A stretch of 64,000 nucleotides of DNA from Dendrolimus kikuchii. Lineage: Eukaryota; Arthropoda; Insecta; Lepidoptera; Lasiocampidae. Positions 40,537 through 53,084 of the stretch are shown in pieces (the stretch's first letter is position 1; every line of letters begins with the position of its first letter). The position numbers and the translations under genes were made by a program. The stretch is taken from the NCBI GenBank assembly GCA_019925095.2, contig CM034410.1:15668436-15732435 (forward strand), given 5' to 3'. Under the pieces are notes generated by a model, which worked only from the letters and a program-made list of their open reading frames with translations, ran no database searches and was not told the DNA's origin.

Positions 40537-43500
40537 ATAACCTATCCTGTTTCACCCACGGCTGCAGTACCGGTTGGGTATCCGGAGTACTAGGGAACGA
40601 AGCTTTAACAGGAGGTGCATGGTTGGCGGCCTTACCATGCTTAGTGGCTTTGCCAGCAGCACCATTCTTCGCAGTACTTGCTGATGCCAGAGGAAGAAAG
40701 GCCGGCGCGTTTTGTATTTGCATTAGTTTTATCGTAAGTATTTCATTAGATGAATAACATGAGGTTTTTTTTGATGGTAGAAAATATTGGTAACAAAACA
40801 GCAAATTTTGAACACCACGATATCGTCAACCAAAAGAATTGGTAGAGGTTACCTTGATATTATAGCTATTCACAAACCGTGCAAGACGTTTTGGGTGCGA
40901 TGAATAATGTCATGGAAGTATTTAATTGGGTAGTTGACACATTTCACAGGGACAATTCATACACTATTAGACTTGTTTAAAGTATGTCATCATAACTTAC
41001 TATGCTCGTAAAAAAATGTAGGCGGGTTCGGCATTTTTTAGTGATGACAAAGTGAAATAGAATAAAAATAAAAGCAGACCCTAACCGCAACCAAGAATAA
41101 AAATTTCTAGATATCTGTGTACTTAACAAACAAACAAACTTCCTTCTCAGACAGAAGAACTTGTTTTAGTACCAGGCTACCAAAAACGTATATATGTGTA
41201 TACGGTGTTTCAGCTAAGTTGGTCACTGGCAGCATGGTGTGGTCCGCGCGGTGTCTGGGCTGCCAGGGCAGCAGCGGGCGCAGGAGGTGCCGGTGCGCTT
41301 GCTTTAGCTCCTTTATACTGTGCTGAGATAGCGCCCAGAACTAGAGGGCTAGCTGCGATGCCAGCATTGGCTTGCAGGTATACAAAGGCAATAAATTAGG
41401 ATGCTGTATGCATGAGCCTGATAACTTAGCAATGTGAATCTTAACTGTACTTTACATAATTTTCAGTAGCGGAATCCTGTTCGCATATACTGCTGGTGGT
41501 ATATTGTCCGCTCACGCGCTATCTTTATCGATGGCAATACCGCCCGCTGTGTTGCTGATCTCTTTGCTTTGGCTGCCTGAGACGCCATCCTTCCTCATCA
41601 GCGTGGGAAGAATACAGGTAAGACTTCACGCTGCAAAGGTTTTTAGCTTTAAGAACCATATAATTACCAGTACTTTTCTTCTCCACTTCGCGCGGTCTTC
41701 GGCGTACCTTGTTTTAAGATGATTGGTACCCATATCATCCTTTGGAACATCAAGCCAGCATTTCTTGGGGCACCCCTTCAACCGGGACCTAGCGTAAACG
41801 GTATGGCGAAAGATTTGTTCAGCTGGTTACGTAAAACGCGGCCATACAAACGAAAGCAACTCTCTTGCAGTTTATCTGCTATGTCACGGACATGAAGATT
41901 GGGACTGGCAGATGTGGGAATTTCTGAAGCGTTATTTCCTCGTGTATCGCAGCATGTTTATTGCATATTACGTAATTCTTGATTCTGTCGCTCAAGTACT
42001 GTACAGGAACGAAGAAAGAATACAATTTCCTGCGGCCGGGCGGCCTGTCTTAAGCGGCGATAAAAGAACCCACATCCAGGTGGTAGGGTATTTGCCCGAC
42101 TGGATGGCTACCACCCCTGGTCTAAAGTATGCCGCCATAACAACCTTCAGTTGTGTTCCGGTATTAGTGACTAGGTTCCAGTCTCCCTTAAAAGAGCAGC
42201 AGTGCATTTGTAGCAACTTTGTTGTTTCAAATATCTATAGGCGATGGTAACCACTTTCCCGGCCGACTGCCTGTCTGCTTCACTACCATACAAAAAGAGA
42301 GATCTACTGATGGATCATTATCAGTAATTAATGAACAGTTAACAATTAAATAATTACAGGATGCTGCGAAAATAATTTGTTGGTTCGATGGCTCTGATTT
42401 TCGCGAAGATCTGACCGATGTGATAGAACAGCAAGAAGTCAGAATACGGACTTCCGACTTCTACGGTGGAAAACGAGATGCGATGCGAAGACAGTACTCG
42501 GACACGTTCCAGCCGATGCTGAAAAGGAGCAGCGGATTGGAGTCCAATTGCGACAAGAAGGCCGAGCAGTCCCCTTGTAGAGAATTATGTAAGTTAACCT
42601 TATTTTCTATTGTGTAATAGAGACATACTTTCACCCTGGACTAACGAGTATCGAGTTTTAGACACTGGGACACGTAACGCAGAGGGAAAACGTCGACGGA
42701 AAGTTACTTCCAAATTATTGTTGTACACGGAATAACCGTTCTAGAGATCCGTTGCGTAGTTAGGCGGGGGAGCACCAGGAAATGTGGGAGGACCTCCCGT
42801 CGATGGCGAGCGGTGTGAATGTCAAAATGAGGCGTTGGCACCAAATCACATTTTCCTCGGAACTCTCTCCTTTGTACAAGCGGTAGAATGCGCAAAGAAA
42901 TACTAAGTCTCTCGGAAGGCTAAGCGATTTTAAACCGCCTGTTAGTATGAAATCTTCGACTATACGAATGCCGCGATACTAGATGGAGGCGAGGCGGACT
43001 TCAAGGATGCATATAAATTTTGTGCGTAGTATATAATTGTGAAATTAAGACACTTTCTATTTAATTCTTCTCAGTCCGCCACCGTCGTTCCCGGCGGGCA
43101 CTGATCTCGTGCTGCGTAGTGGTCTGCGCAGCAGCGGGAAGTGGCGCGGGCGCAGTAAACAGCTTCGCCGCGGCCGTGCTCCGACACTCTGTACATGCCG
43201 TCCCCCACCTTAATCTCACTGCTTATAACTTCACTATCTATAATGGGTGAGTGTATTGAATACTCTTCTAGTCTTCCACTAAAGAAGAAATCACTCAAGG
43301 CTTCATTAATGTAGTTGCAAGTATTTGTCTTCTTTTTTAACAGAAATTGATGTCCTTTGGGATGTGAATTTAGATATGAGAAGTATTAATGGCTGCAGAA
43401 CATTATTCAAGCAAGGTGATACCAGACCAGAGACAAATTCTTAAAACGTCTTCACTATTCTAAATTCTGACCAAAATAGGCTGTGAAAGACAAATGTGAG

Positions 43501-46500
43501 CACAACGCTAAGTCAGTGCTCTACACAATACAAAGCGGTTACTATAACCGAAACGGTTTAAACAGTATATGAACATTGTTTTAGTTGTATTGCCTGAAGC
43601 AAGCAAACAGATAACGTCCATCTGACAGGTCAGGGCCAATACTGACCCACTGCCAGCCTCAAGGATGGGTTAAGCGAATTACAAAAGGAATTAGGAGGGG
43701 AAAGTGGGCTAACAAAGCCCTTACTCTCCGTATTTTTTATATATATGTACGTTTGCGTTTGACCAATATTGCACCTGATGTCAGGTGGAAATGCAGTCTA
43801 AGGTCCAGCACGCTTATTTAGAAGATACCTGTTCACGTGAGACTTGAAGACATCTAGGTTGTATTTTCAGGAAAAACGGACGACGGTAAAAAGTTACACT
43901 CTTCAGCAGTGCGTACGATAAAAGTGGAAGCATAGCGTTCGTCCGCTTTGTATTTCTACCATATATCGGTGGCGTGAGCTCATACGTCTGCTTGTCCTGT
44001 GGTAAAATAGTGTAGTTGGAATTAATTCGTGTAATTCTGTGGCACACTCGCTGAAGCGTATCCTATAGAATAACGAGAAACTAGCGACTTTTCGTCAATG
44101 ATCACCATTCAAGACCGTACTTGTGCTTGGTAAAGATTCAGCAACTGAAGCGAAGTAAAATACTTCCTCATCTTTGATAGAAGCACAATTAGCTCGAGGC
44201 TAAACCATTTTACGCCGACCAACTGTGAGAGCGTGGTATCACATAAATTAAGCCGGCCCAATTGACTGTAACCAAAGATGAATTTTTTAATTGTAATCAA
44301 GATGATTTTTTTAAAATTCCAGCAGTACTCTACAATATTATAAGATACTAGCGGCCCCGGCGGACGTTGTCCTGCCTTTAAAAAATAAAAGTCTAGAACC
44401 CGATCTCAGAGTCACGTACCGGTTCTAATTGCGAATCTAAATCATCCGTTACCCACTCAAACACACAAAAACAAAATCACCAAAATCGCTCCAGGTGATT
44501 AGGAGGATTCCAGAACCCGATATCATCGCCACCTACCGGTTCTAATTGTCAATCTAAAAGAGTAATATATATTTTTTTATTCTAAGTCATGACAAAACAG
44601 GATTAAAAATCTTGCCGAAAAATTAAAGTTTATAATTAACAAATAAAAAATAGGGGTTGATCGTAGAGGGATGAAAATTTAGGGTTGTATGTATTTTTTA
44701 ATGCTGTATCCTAAAAAATAAAAATTATCCAAAAAATAAAAAATAAAATTTTTGGGGTGGACACTCCTTATCACTTAAGGGTTTGAAATATAGATACTAG
44801 CCGATTCTTAGACTTACTGAATATACATAAAAAAAATCATAAGAATCGGTCAAGCCGTTTCGGAGGAGTATGGGAACGAACATTGTGACACGAGAATTTT
44901 ATATATAAGATTTATATCTCCGCAGCACATTGCCAAGGATGCTCTTCGAGACTTCAGAAGCTGGTTCTATTTTATGTGGAACTGCATTGGTTGTCGGAGC
45001 TGCAGTCGCTACAGTTACAGTGGACAAACTTGGCAGAAAGGTATGTGCTCTATAAACTCCACTAACTGTTCCACTTGATGGCTATATACTTGACTATCAT
45101 TAATTACTAAGCCGATCCATATGTATTGATAAATAAATATAAAAGTGATTATTTTGTATGTTTACTTTCAATAGATGTACCACAGACTTTGAGCGGTTTA
45201 ATTCCAGCAGTTGATGTTGATTGGCTGAAGATGCATGATGTAATTAAAAAATCAGTAACATTTGACTTGTAATTTCGTTTTTCTTTTCAGATGCTTCTTT
45301 TATGGTCATGTTCAGGAATAACCTGCTGCCTCGCAATACTAGGAGTGTACTGCGATCCTCACATACGTTTGCACTCCTGGTACAATAACCATTCGTGGCC
45401 TTACATAAAATTACAAAATGTTATTAAGGAAAGAAAGTTTCCACAAAATTTTACAGATGAATGGAACATTACAAATGCAATATTTTTGAAGAATTTTACA
45501 AGTCATACAAAATTTTGGGCGAAAGAGAACGAGAGTGTCGGATTTTTTACCAAAAACGTGCAAAATGGAAGCGACGAGGATATTACGATGTGGGCACCTA
45601 TAGTGTTGTTGTCAATTGTATTGTTCTTATATAACATTGGGTTGGGTTCTGTGCCTTATGTTCTGATATCGGAGTTGTTTCCTATAAATGTGAGTAAACA
45701 ATTTTGATTCTTGGTGTATCTTAAAAACAACTAGATAATTATTAACCATTGACATGGTAGAGCCATGAAGTCATAATTTTGACCAAAGTTAAAGGGGGAC
45801 AGAATTTTTTATTACTTTAAAAGCGAATATCTCGCGACCTAATTGACTAGAGCTTTTTTTTTTATTGCAGGAGATCAGCAGACAGGCAGATGGCCCACTT
45901 GATGAAAAGCGGTTACCATCGCCTATGGACATTTGCAACACCAAAGGTGCTACAAATGCGCTGCTGCTCTCTTAAGGGAAACTGGAACCTGGTCACTAAT
46001 GCCGGAACACAACTCAAGGTTGTTATGGCGACATACTTTAGACCAGGGGTGGTAGCCATCCAGTCGGACAAATGCCCTACCACCTGGCTGTGGGTTGTTA
46101 AGTCGCCTCTTACGACAGGCCGCCCGGCCGCAGGAAATTGTATTCTTTCTCCGTTCCTGCACGGATAACATGAAAGAGCTAGGGTAATCAAGTCATTCAA
46201 GGACATCATTATATTTTATATACGAGTATATATATTGAAAATAAAAGTTCAACCTATTAGTACGTGGTTCTTACTCATATAGACCTAGTGTTTTCCTAGA
46301 AAAATTACTATGAAATACAAACAGACATACAAAATACGAAAAACCTGTTAATAATTTATTACAATCCTATATAATTAGCAGGTAATCAGTCAGATTCTTA
46401 TAAACATATCTTTGCTCCAGGTACGAAGTTTGGCGTCCAGTCTACTCATATCCTGGATGTGGTTGAGCAGCTTTCTCCTCCTGCGCTACTACGGAAGTAT

Positions 46501-46675
46501 TGCCATCTCGCTCGGTCTCCACGGCACATACTACATATGCGCCTCCATAACACTTTTGGGCGCCTTGTACATTCTTTTGGTGATTCCAGAAACAAAAGGG
46601 AAAAGCCAAGAGCAAATAGACGAGATACTAGACGGACCTCTTATAGTTTTGGGAGGGAATAGAGAAGCGCGATGA
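40537..46675 (+). CDS. Facilitative sugar transporter (MFS, Tret1/GLUT-like), 8 exons
   Basis: Exons: 40537-40733, 41214-41377, 41467-41617, 42360-42588, 43075-43246, 44926-45040, 45291-45689, 46421-46675. All are bounded by GT-AG and all phases agree. The product is a twelve-helix plasma-membrane carrier that would move trehalose or hexose down its gradient. Sugar-transporter motifs appear in order: TGWVSG in helix 1, LADARGRKAG between helices 2 and 3, YCAEIAPRTRG after helix 4, WLPETPSFLI after helix 6, VDKLGRK between helices 8 and 9, VPYVLISELFPIN at helix 10, and IPETKGKS after helix 12. With the two candidate 5' exons the frame is 576 residues, longer than the usual ~480-530 because of an ~80-residue loop in exon 45291-45689. 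The introns hold SINE-C copies, a CR1-like LINE and a Helitron. The substrate is not determinable here. Confidence 0.9.
41997..42280 (+). mobile_element. SINE-C in a transporter intron
   Basis: From ctgtacaggaacgaagaaag to the gactgcctgtctgctt block; the tail has lost its poly(A). It lies in the intron 41618-42359, in sense orientation. Confidence 0.75.
42660..42850 (+). repeat. Dispersed repeat, family R, in intron
   Basis: Colinear with 8470-8645: cgtaacgcagagggaaaac, gtacacggaataaccgttct, gatccgttgcgtagttaggc and ccgtcgatggcgagcggtgt. Class unknown. Confidence 0.45.
43600..44340 (-). pseudogene. CR1-group LINE 3' end in a transporter intron
   Basis: Across frames the minus strand encodes KYFTSLQLLNLYQAQVRS (44109-44180), an AECATELHELIP-like segment, a RHRYMVEIQSGRT segment, and FKSHVNRYLLNKRAGP near 43800-43850, colinear with 10740-11167. 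Frameshifts and stops make it inactive. About 200 bp of 3' UTR follow. Confidence 0.7.
44348..44910 (-). mobile_element. Non-autonomous Helitron next to a splice acceptor
   Basis: On the minus strand it starts A^TCTTATATATAAAATTCTCG and ends ...CCGGGGCCGCTAG^T, with host A/T at 44911 and 44347 as expected for Helitron insertion. The interior carries family G blocks. Its edge is 15 bp from the exon starting at 44926. Confidence 0.85.
45854..46168 (-). mobile_element. SINE-C, long form, in the last intron
   Basis: A full-length copy antisense to the gene, from poly(T) to cctgcacggata, in the intron 45690-46420. The 92-98-codon frames over it are not genes. Confidence 0.85.
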
Positions 46676-46824
46676 CGATTGGTAGGCATTTCTATGGTAT
46701 TTTGTTAGTTATTTCCACATTTTGGACTGTATTCGAATGTCGGTCTTATTAGTCCAGCCAAATTTTTATGGAGTCAACATTAGAGTTACTTTGATAGGTG
46801 TTTATGTAACTTAAGGGTATTTGA

Positions 46825-46830
46825 AATAAA
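46825..46830 (+). terminator. Polyadenylation signal of the sugar transporter
   Basis: AATAAA lies about 150 bp after the TGA at 46673-46675, the first canonical signal downstream. Confidence 0.6.
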
Positions 46831-46839
46831 GGAATTAAG

Positions 46840-47450
46840 TAAGATATACATTACTCACATAGATTAATTCGATAGTACTTTAATTTCCAAAATTAGGTTC
46901 ACCATCAGTTAAATGTTGTGATCACTTGTCTACAATGCCCGATATCATGGAAGAATAGTAAAGAATGACACTCGCACAATAAATTACGTAACTCGTAATA
47001 CACTCGGCAATAACAGTTCTCTATTAAAGATAATTTCTATTGGGGCTTATAATCCAAAGTTGCGTCTTATTGTTCAAAATACATTTTTTAATCTTGAATC
47101 AGTCCTAAATTGAAAATTCTAATTAGCTCCTTTCCAATTTCGTAAACATGAAATTGAAAAGAAGCGATAGTCAATCTTTAGTATTTTTCTTCCAAGTCTG
47201 TATAATACACCGCAGGTACTCTTTGTATATCTGGATTATTCTATTCATGGATGCCAAAATTATAGTCACGAGTGACAATCTAATTAATACCAGACTACCA
47301 TTGGCAGAAAGATCTGTATTACTTGTATGTATTTTAACCAGTAGTAAGGGTAGAGAGTTATAGGACCTGGCATAAATGTGATCTACTAAGGTGGACCCCA
47401 TTTACTTATCATAGATCTCAAAATTTTGGGCCACTAAAGTGCTGGACCGA
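46840..47450. other. No assignable feature
   Basis: AT-rich intergenic sequence with no frame above 80 codons and no repeat match. Confidence 0.3.
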
Positions 47451-47454
47451 AAAC

Positions 47455-47785
47455 GTCTCCACTCATTTGAGGTGAGAATGTTGAGATGAATGTGTGGTGT
47501 TGCAAGAAAGGCTAAGGTGAGAAACAAGTACATAAACGAGTCTTTTGAAAGTAGCATGATTGAAAAATTGAGAGGAAAAAGAATAAGCCGCGATGAAAGT
47601 TTTGTGACAAAAAGTTTGAAAACTGGAAGATCTATGGATAAAAGTGTAAGGTAGACCAAAAAACACAAGGACGGATTACGTGAAGGATGACATGATGATT
47701 TTTGGTGTGACAGCGGACTATAGAAGGAAAAAGTATATTGTATCGATATCAAATGAATGATTGGAATAAGATGAATAAAACGTGA
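47455..47785 (+). mobile_element. Decayed RTE-like LINE tail, third subfamily
   Basis: It aligns by eye to 37888-38248 (gagaatgttgagatgaatgt, gtaagaaacaagtacataaa-like, gattacgtgaaggatgacat) with many indels and stops. The minus-strand 116-codon frame is a shadow. Confidence 0.65.
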
Positions 47786-47911
47786 GAGACTTTTCGTCCC
47801 TTGGAGATCTTAATCAAGCCCTAGAGGTAGATATGAACTACTTCAAGTATCAACGGGTTAGATAAACTCAAAGAAATGAGCAAATGATAGCATGTTTTGA
47901 AATTAGTTAAA

Positions 47912-48850
47912 GCCGCCTTCTCACGGTCGAAGTATGCTTGGACCGAGTGCACTTGGATAGCTACACGGATGCTACTAACATAGTAGCAACTGGCAATGTT
48001 ACTTGGACAACGAAGTCTGAACTTTAATTCTTGTATTATTAAACCGTGCTTAACTTTTGCGAGTAATAGCGCGTGCCTCTAGTAGCTCATAACGCCCAAA
48101 ATGCCCCATCTGCCGTTACACATGGCGACCACGGTCGTTATGATCGTGGCGACAACATCACTAATGACGTCATTATTTTCGATCACAAAGCGCTCAGAAC
48201 GACCCATGTCAAGAGTAGGGTCAAGTGGGCGTTGACCACAGAGCATTTTAATTCTCTTCTAAAAGCGCGATTTTCATATCAACCAATGATATTTGTGTAT
48301 TTTGTCGATAATGACATCAACGCTCTATAATCCGTTCCACTTGTGTTTATGATTGTAATTTGTATAATTTGAAAATAAAATAATGACGATTGAAACTCAT
48401 TCGCAAAAAAATAAACAAGACACTATCGTGACATCTATATGGTCTAACATTTTTAACCTTGGACATCTACTTGAAAATTAATTAAGTGATACGAATAAGC
48501 TCGGATGAGTATGAAGTTTATTTATATTATATTAAAATTTAGTCCATATATCTTAACATGTATGTATTATTAGTCAATGACTTCAAGCGTCCAAGTGGAT
48601 GGCACAATGCTAACCTTGGTCCAATTTAAAGGCATATTATCTGTGATTAACACTGATTTGATCCTCTTATTAGCTATAACTTCAGGATGTTGTTGCTATG
48701 CTACTTTTGCGCAATCTACCCAGTAGTTTTTGATTTATGATTTTCTGTTTTTTTGTCCTAAAATATTTTTTTCTAAACCAAGTGCACTTGCATGGAGTCA
48801 TTCGATTGGAGGTTACTAGATCGAAGCGTACTTCGATCGTGTGAACACGG
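47912..48850. mobile_element. Inverted-repeat DNA element (family N)
   Basis: The left end agccgccttctcacggtcga-agtatgcttgg is inverted at the right end (cgaagcgtacttcgatcg ... gaacacggct). A second shared block, gtgcacttgg, follows inside both arms. No transposase. Family M sequence (48060-48360) is nested within. Confidence 0.5.
48060..48360 (+). repeat. Family M foldback MITE copy
   Basis: It carries agtagctcataacgcccaaa, accacggtcgttatgatcgt, cgacccatgtcaagag and a ccgttccacttgtgtttatg end, shared with 50825-51445. The 85-codon frame is a repeat artefact. Confidence 0.5.
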
Positions 48851-49195
48851 CTCAATACAAATTATCAATTGTGATAGATAATAATAACAATGTCATTTTA
48901 ATGGAATTGAAAGTATTTTGTAAATAATATTTGTATAAATAAAATAATGATTGTCGAATATGTTCAGCAATGTAATATTGATATATAAATGTAATTAAAC
49001 TAATCTTTTTCATTATGGAAGAAAAATTCTAGGAAGTACAATCGCCTATTAAAGTATGTAACTCTGAAAAGTATCTGAATTCCATATTAATAGATGGCGC
49101 CATAAGACTCTTGTGTTACGTTTGATATTATTTCAATCAACCTTTTATTATTTAATATACATTTTCAGACTCTACCGTGTCCAACGGTTTATTTT

Positions 49196-49310
49196 ATATT
49201 TGACAGATCGTGACAGTGACGTTTGCGCCACGACCACAATGATCGCGGTCGGGAACGGTTAACGGAGTATTTTGAGCGTTGTGAGCTACTATTGGAACGC
49301 GCTGTTCAGG
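49196..49310 (-). repeat. Family M fragment
   Basis: The minus strand gives cgcgttccaatagtagctca and caacgctcaaaatactcc, the start of family M. Confidence 0.5.
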
Positions 49311-49532
49311 GGCGTGCAAACGTCAAAAGTAAAATAAATCGTTGAACAGGGATAAATACTGAAATTTTAGCGGTATTTTTCTATATCAAAATGTAATCCA
49401 AGAATTACTTTTGTTGCCGTCTAGATATGTTTGATGTAGAGACTTCTCAGCTACAGTTATTATTGATCTATTATTATTCCAAGTATTGTTGATCCATGAT
49501 GAATAATATTATAAATTAAAAGTTGTAAGTAT

Positions 49533-50025
49533 TGTAACGACTAACCTCTTTAGTCGTCATAGACCTATATATGACGACCGGGAAGACCTTGATGACCGGG
49601 ATCTTGAATAAGAGACTGGTTCACAGAATATGTTTATATTGGCAATCAAGAGACTTTTACATTCTTTTGCCAGGTGGTAGGGCATTTGCCCGACTGGATG
49701 GTTACCACCACTGATCTAAAGCATGTCGCCATAACAACCTTGAGTTGTGTTCCGGCATTAGAAACCAGGTTTCAGTGACCCTTAAGAGAGCAGCAGCGCA
49801 TTTGTAGCACCTTAGGTGTTGCAAAGGGCCATACGCGATGATAACCGCTTTCCATTAAGTGGGCTGTCTGCCTGTCTGCTGAAGTCCTGCAATAAAAAAA
49901 TCATGTGTTCCTCTCGCGGCCCGATACAATTCTGCTCTCAATTGTTTTTGGAGGCGTTCTAGGTTTCTATCTCAAATAATTTTATTTTTTCACATATATG
50001 ACGACTAAAGAGTTTAGTCGTTACA
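49533..50025. mobile_element. Element with 29-bp inverted ends, carrying a SINE-C
   Basis: The ends TGTAACGACTAACCTCTTTA... and ...TAAAGAGTTTAGTCGTTACA are inverted repeats with one mismatch over 29 bp. The TG...CA termini could suggest an LTR, but LTRs do not carry inverted ends this long. No TSD was found (gtat against gcac). A SINE-C sits inside. Confidence 0.55.
49669..49900 (+). mobile_element. SINE-C, short form
   Basis: Starts at GCCAGGTGGTAGGGCATTTG and ends in AATAAAAAAA. Confidence 0.8.
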
Positions 50026-50824
50026 GCACTATAATTACAGCCATTGGATACTACATGAAAGATCTAAATTTAAATATTGTAGTAACCGATATTTTGCACC
50101 TTTAAATCCAATCCGTAATATATGAAAATTTTCAATAATTTTGTTATTAACGCCATCTATGTTAAAACTATGTAAACTATAATGAGTTTTAAATTACGGC
50201 ACTGATGTTGATTTCGCGGGTTCTGTGGTTGAACAGGTGAAGCCTCTGCCGGTTTACCTCACTACAGTGTAAATGTAATGCATGCGTAATTTGCTTAGCT
50301 TGGGGACATATAAAGTGTGGGTATTGTCTGACGATTGTTTCTTTTTATAATTAAACGTAATTATACCAAAAGAACAGTATTGAGAAAATTACAATATTGA
50401 TTCGTCGACAGACAATGTTTCAAGCGAAATTTATACAGATATACTAACTTTATAATTTAAATTTATAAATTTTTAATAACTTTAAACTTATCGCCTGATA
50501 CGTTTTCATAATTTCACTTGAGACATTAGCCTTTCAACGTTCGATAATACTTTTTTAAATTGTCTTTTTTCCCATCGGTTTAGCTTTAAAGGTGCATTAT
50601 CTAAAAAATAAACTAAATGTTCAACTCTGATCATATACGGTAGATGCAAATTAAAATATTTTTGTGAAGCAAATACAATTTTTAATATTAATTTACACAA
50701 TTTAAAACAAACGCTCATATAGATATACCGATTCTGAGATACATATATCCGTAGACAAGTGGTATTAGCACTAATACGAATATAATGAAAATGCATGGGA
50801 ATGACATAATACGTCACAATATGT

Positions 50825-51150
50825 CATACGACGATGACATACCCAGGCTACGTTCCACTTGTGACTCACAATGCCCTTTTCGCTCACGCAGCGCTCACGA
50901 CGACCCATGTCAAGAGGTGTGTTGAAGTGGGCGTTGATAACAGAGCAATAATTCTCTTTATAGATACGTTAACAAAGGCGCAATTTTCAAATCAACCAAT
51001 GACATTTATCTATTTCGTCGTTATTGTCATCAATGAACCATAACCCGTTTCACTTGAGTTTATGATTTTACAATAATTACATCCGTAAGCGAGTGGAACG
51101 GGAAAAATCGCGGTCGTGAGCCTAATGTGGAATGTAACCATAATACTTAG
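50825..51150. mobile_element. Family M foldback MITE copy
   Basis: The left end ggctacgttccacttgtgac and the right end (gcctaatgtggaatgtaacc) are inverted. It carries the cgacccatgtcaagag block. A related copy follows directly at 51170-51445. Confidence 0.5.
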
Positions 51151-51169
51151 CGTCACCATATGTCGACGA

Positions 51170-51445
51170 CGATACACCTAGGTTACGTGCCTCTTGGGCC
51201 TCATGACAACCACGCTCACGCCCACGAAATTTCCCGTTCCACTTTTTTGCGGGCGTTACAATCGCAAACTCAAGTGGAACGGATTATTCAACCCACCTCT
51301 TGACATGGGTCGCTGTGAGCACTGCATGAGCGAAAATCATGACGACATTAGTGACGTTTTCGCCGCGACCATAACGACCGTGCTTGCTATGTAGAACGCC
51401 CGAAGGAGCATTTTGGACGTTGTGAGCTACAAGACGAACGCGCCC
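51170..51445. mobile_element. Family M foldback MITE copy, second
   Basis: The minus strand reads gcgcgttcgtcttgtagctc, acaacgtccaaaatgctcc, cgacccatgtcaagaggtgg, ending near ggtgtatcgtcg. It resembles the plus-strand copy at 48060-48360. Confidence 0.5.
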
Positions 51446-51596
51446 CCAGAAGAGCAGGACAACAACATAACAATAAAAGCCATATTTAAAAAGATTATAT
51501 CTCGCAATTTGTGAAAATGAGGTTGACTTTGGCACGCAATATGTTGCTGTGCTGAAACGTAGTCCAACATAGCACCGATTTTGAGTGCCAACCTCG

Positions 51597-52200
51597 AAAT
51601 TCAAATTCAAAAGTTTTTATTCAAAATAAGTTCCACTGGAGAACTACCCCCATATAAGTTAAAACTCAATTTTACTTTCTAGTCTATGTACACCGCTTCG
51701 CAACGTGTTATTGCTGTTAAGGAGAAGAAGCGGCAAGAAACTCGCCAGCAACACGTCTAGCTAAAAATTGATTAATTCTAGTTTTTCTTTTTTTTTATAA
51801 ATTTTATATGTACAATCACTTTTCGAAAAATTAATGCAGTTGCAGCAAACAGTGCATACTCCGTAAGACAAAGACACAATAAAAGGAAACAAAAACATTA
51901 TTATAGTTATAATAATAAAATGACGTACTATAATTTTACACTGCAACATACTTCCATAAATTCCTTACAAGCTTGGCAAGATAAAAACGTTATACAAAAT
52001 ATAGTATAAGAGGTTGGAGCGAGCTGCTATGTAAATGAAGTTTTGTTATTTAAGTATTCATCAATAGTGTAGTATTCCTTTTTAAGAAAGATACTTTTTA
52101 ATTTGGTTTTTAATCTAGTGAAATACAGATCTAACATTTCATTCGGAATCTTATTGAAGAAGCGTATACCAAACCCCAAGAAAGAGGACAATAGTTTGCA
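51597..52200 (-). mobile_element. CR1/Jockey-group LINE C-terminus and 3' UTR (family E)
   Basis: The minus strand from about 52185 encodes GFGIRFFNKIPNEMLDLYFT then RLKTKLKSIFLKKEYYTIDE and YLNNKTSFT-stop, the usual C-terminus of this LINE group. The 3' UTR holds the shared module (51685-51762) and a ttgaatttgaa end. It is the best evidence that family E is a LINE. Confidence 0.7.
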
Positions 52201-52690
52201 ATCTAAAAGATGGCAATATCAGTCTAATACTATGCCTGATGTTGGATTACCCAACATTCACAATATTTAGTTTACTTGCAACACTGATTCTGCACAAGCA
52301 ACACTAAAAACCCCATCCGTTGTTGCATCTCTTTTGTCTCCCACCCCTTCCTTCTGCCTCCAACCGTTGAGAGCAATACACGCAATTTACAGTTCGCTCC
52401 GTGCCTTTTTTATTTATAATCAGCCCTTAATTTAAGTGAAATTAACTTAAAATACAGTCAAAGCTAACATGGTAAAGGTTAAATGATACTCCAGATGGCA
52501 GAGAGTAGTATGCACTGTCCACTGCTGATGTGATATGAACTAATTTATTTTGGAAATGGTAACCTTAGTACAAATATGAACAAGTCGTACAGCTAGTAAA
52601 ATATATAGCACTGTGTATGAGCGGGACGGATGATGTGCGAGCGAGATAGTGCAACTATTTATAGGTACGCTCCCGCGCTGCGTTAGTCAG

Positions 52691-53084
52691 CCCCCCCACA
52701 GGATAGACTAGGCGTGTTGCTGGGAAGTTTCTTTCGCCGTTTCTTCTCTCCCAGCCATAACACGTTGCGAAACGGCAGTAAGATAGCATAGGCCGCCGCG
52801 AACCGCCGATCCCGGCCCGCCGGGATCCTTCCCCTCGGGCTTTATATTACCCGTCGCCCGTTCTCAATTAGTGCTTTGTGTCGCCCTATGGTGGGCATCA
52901 TTAAATTCATCCCCCTCTCATGGCAACAGTCCAGCCGAGGTAAAACTCCTTAGGGAGCTCCCTCGAGCAAGTTGCCCCCCCGGGCTCGAGCGCCCTCGCT
53001 TCGCGAAGGCACTCGCCCCAAAACCCCGGTAAAGTTGTAAGGTCTTCGGACCAACAACATAAAGTCAAGTCCAATAAAAAAAAA
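52691..53084 (+). mobile_element. GC-rich retroposon family T, 5'-truncated copy
   Basis: An exact 11-bp TSD, gcgttagtcag (52680-52690 and 53085-53095), bounds it, with poly(A) at 53075-53084. It carries the shared module at 52707-52783. Compared with 28871-29411 it lacks the first ~140 bp, as expected for target-primed reverse transcription. Confidence 0.85.

Noticed and set aside
47912..49310. A single 1.2-kb inverted-repeat element from 48060 to 49310
   Set aside because: It would cross the family N inverted pair at 47912-48850; separate family M copies explain the similarity better.
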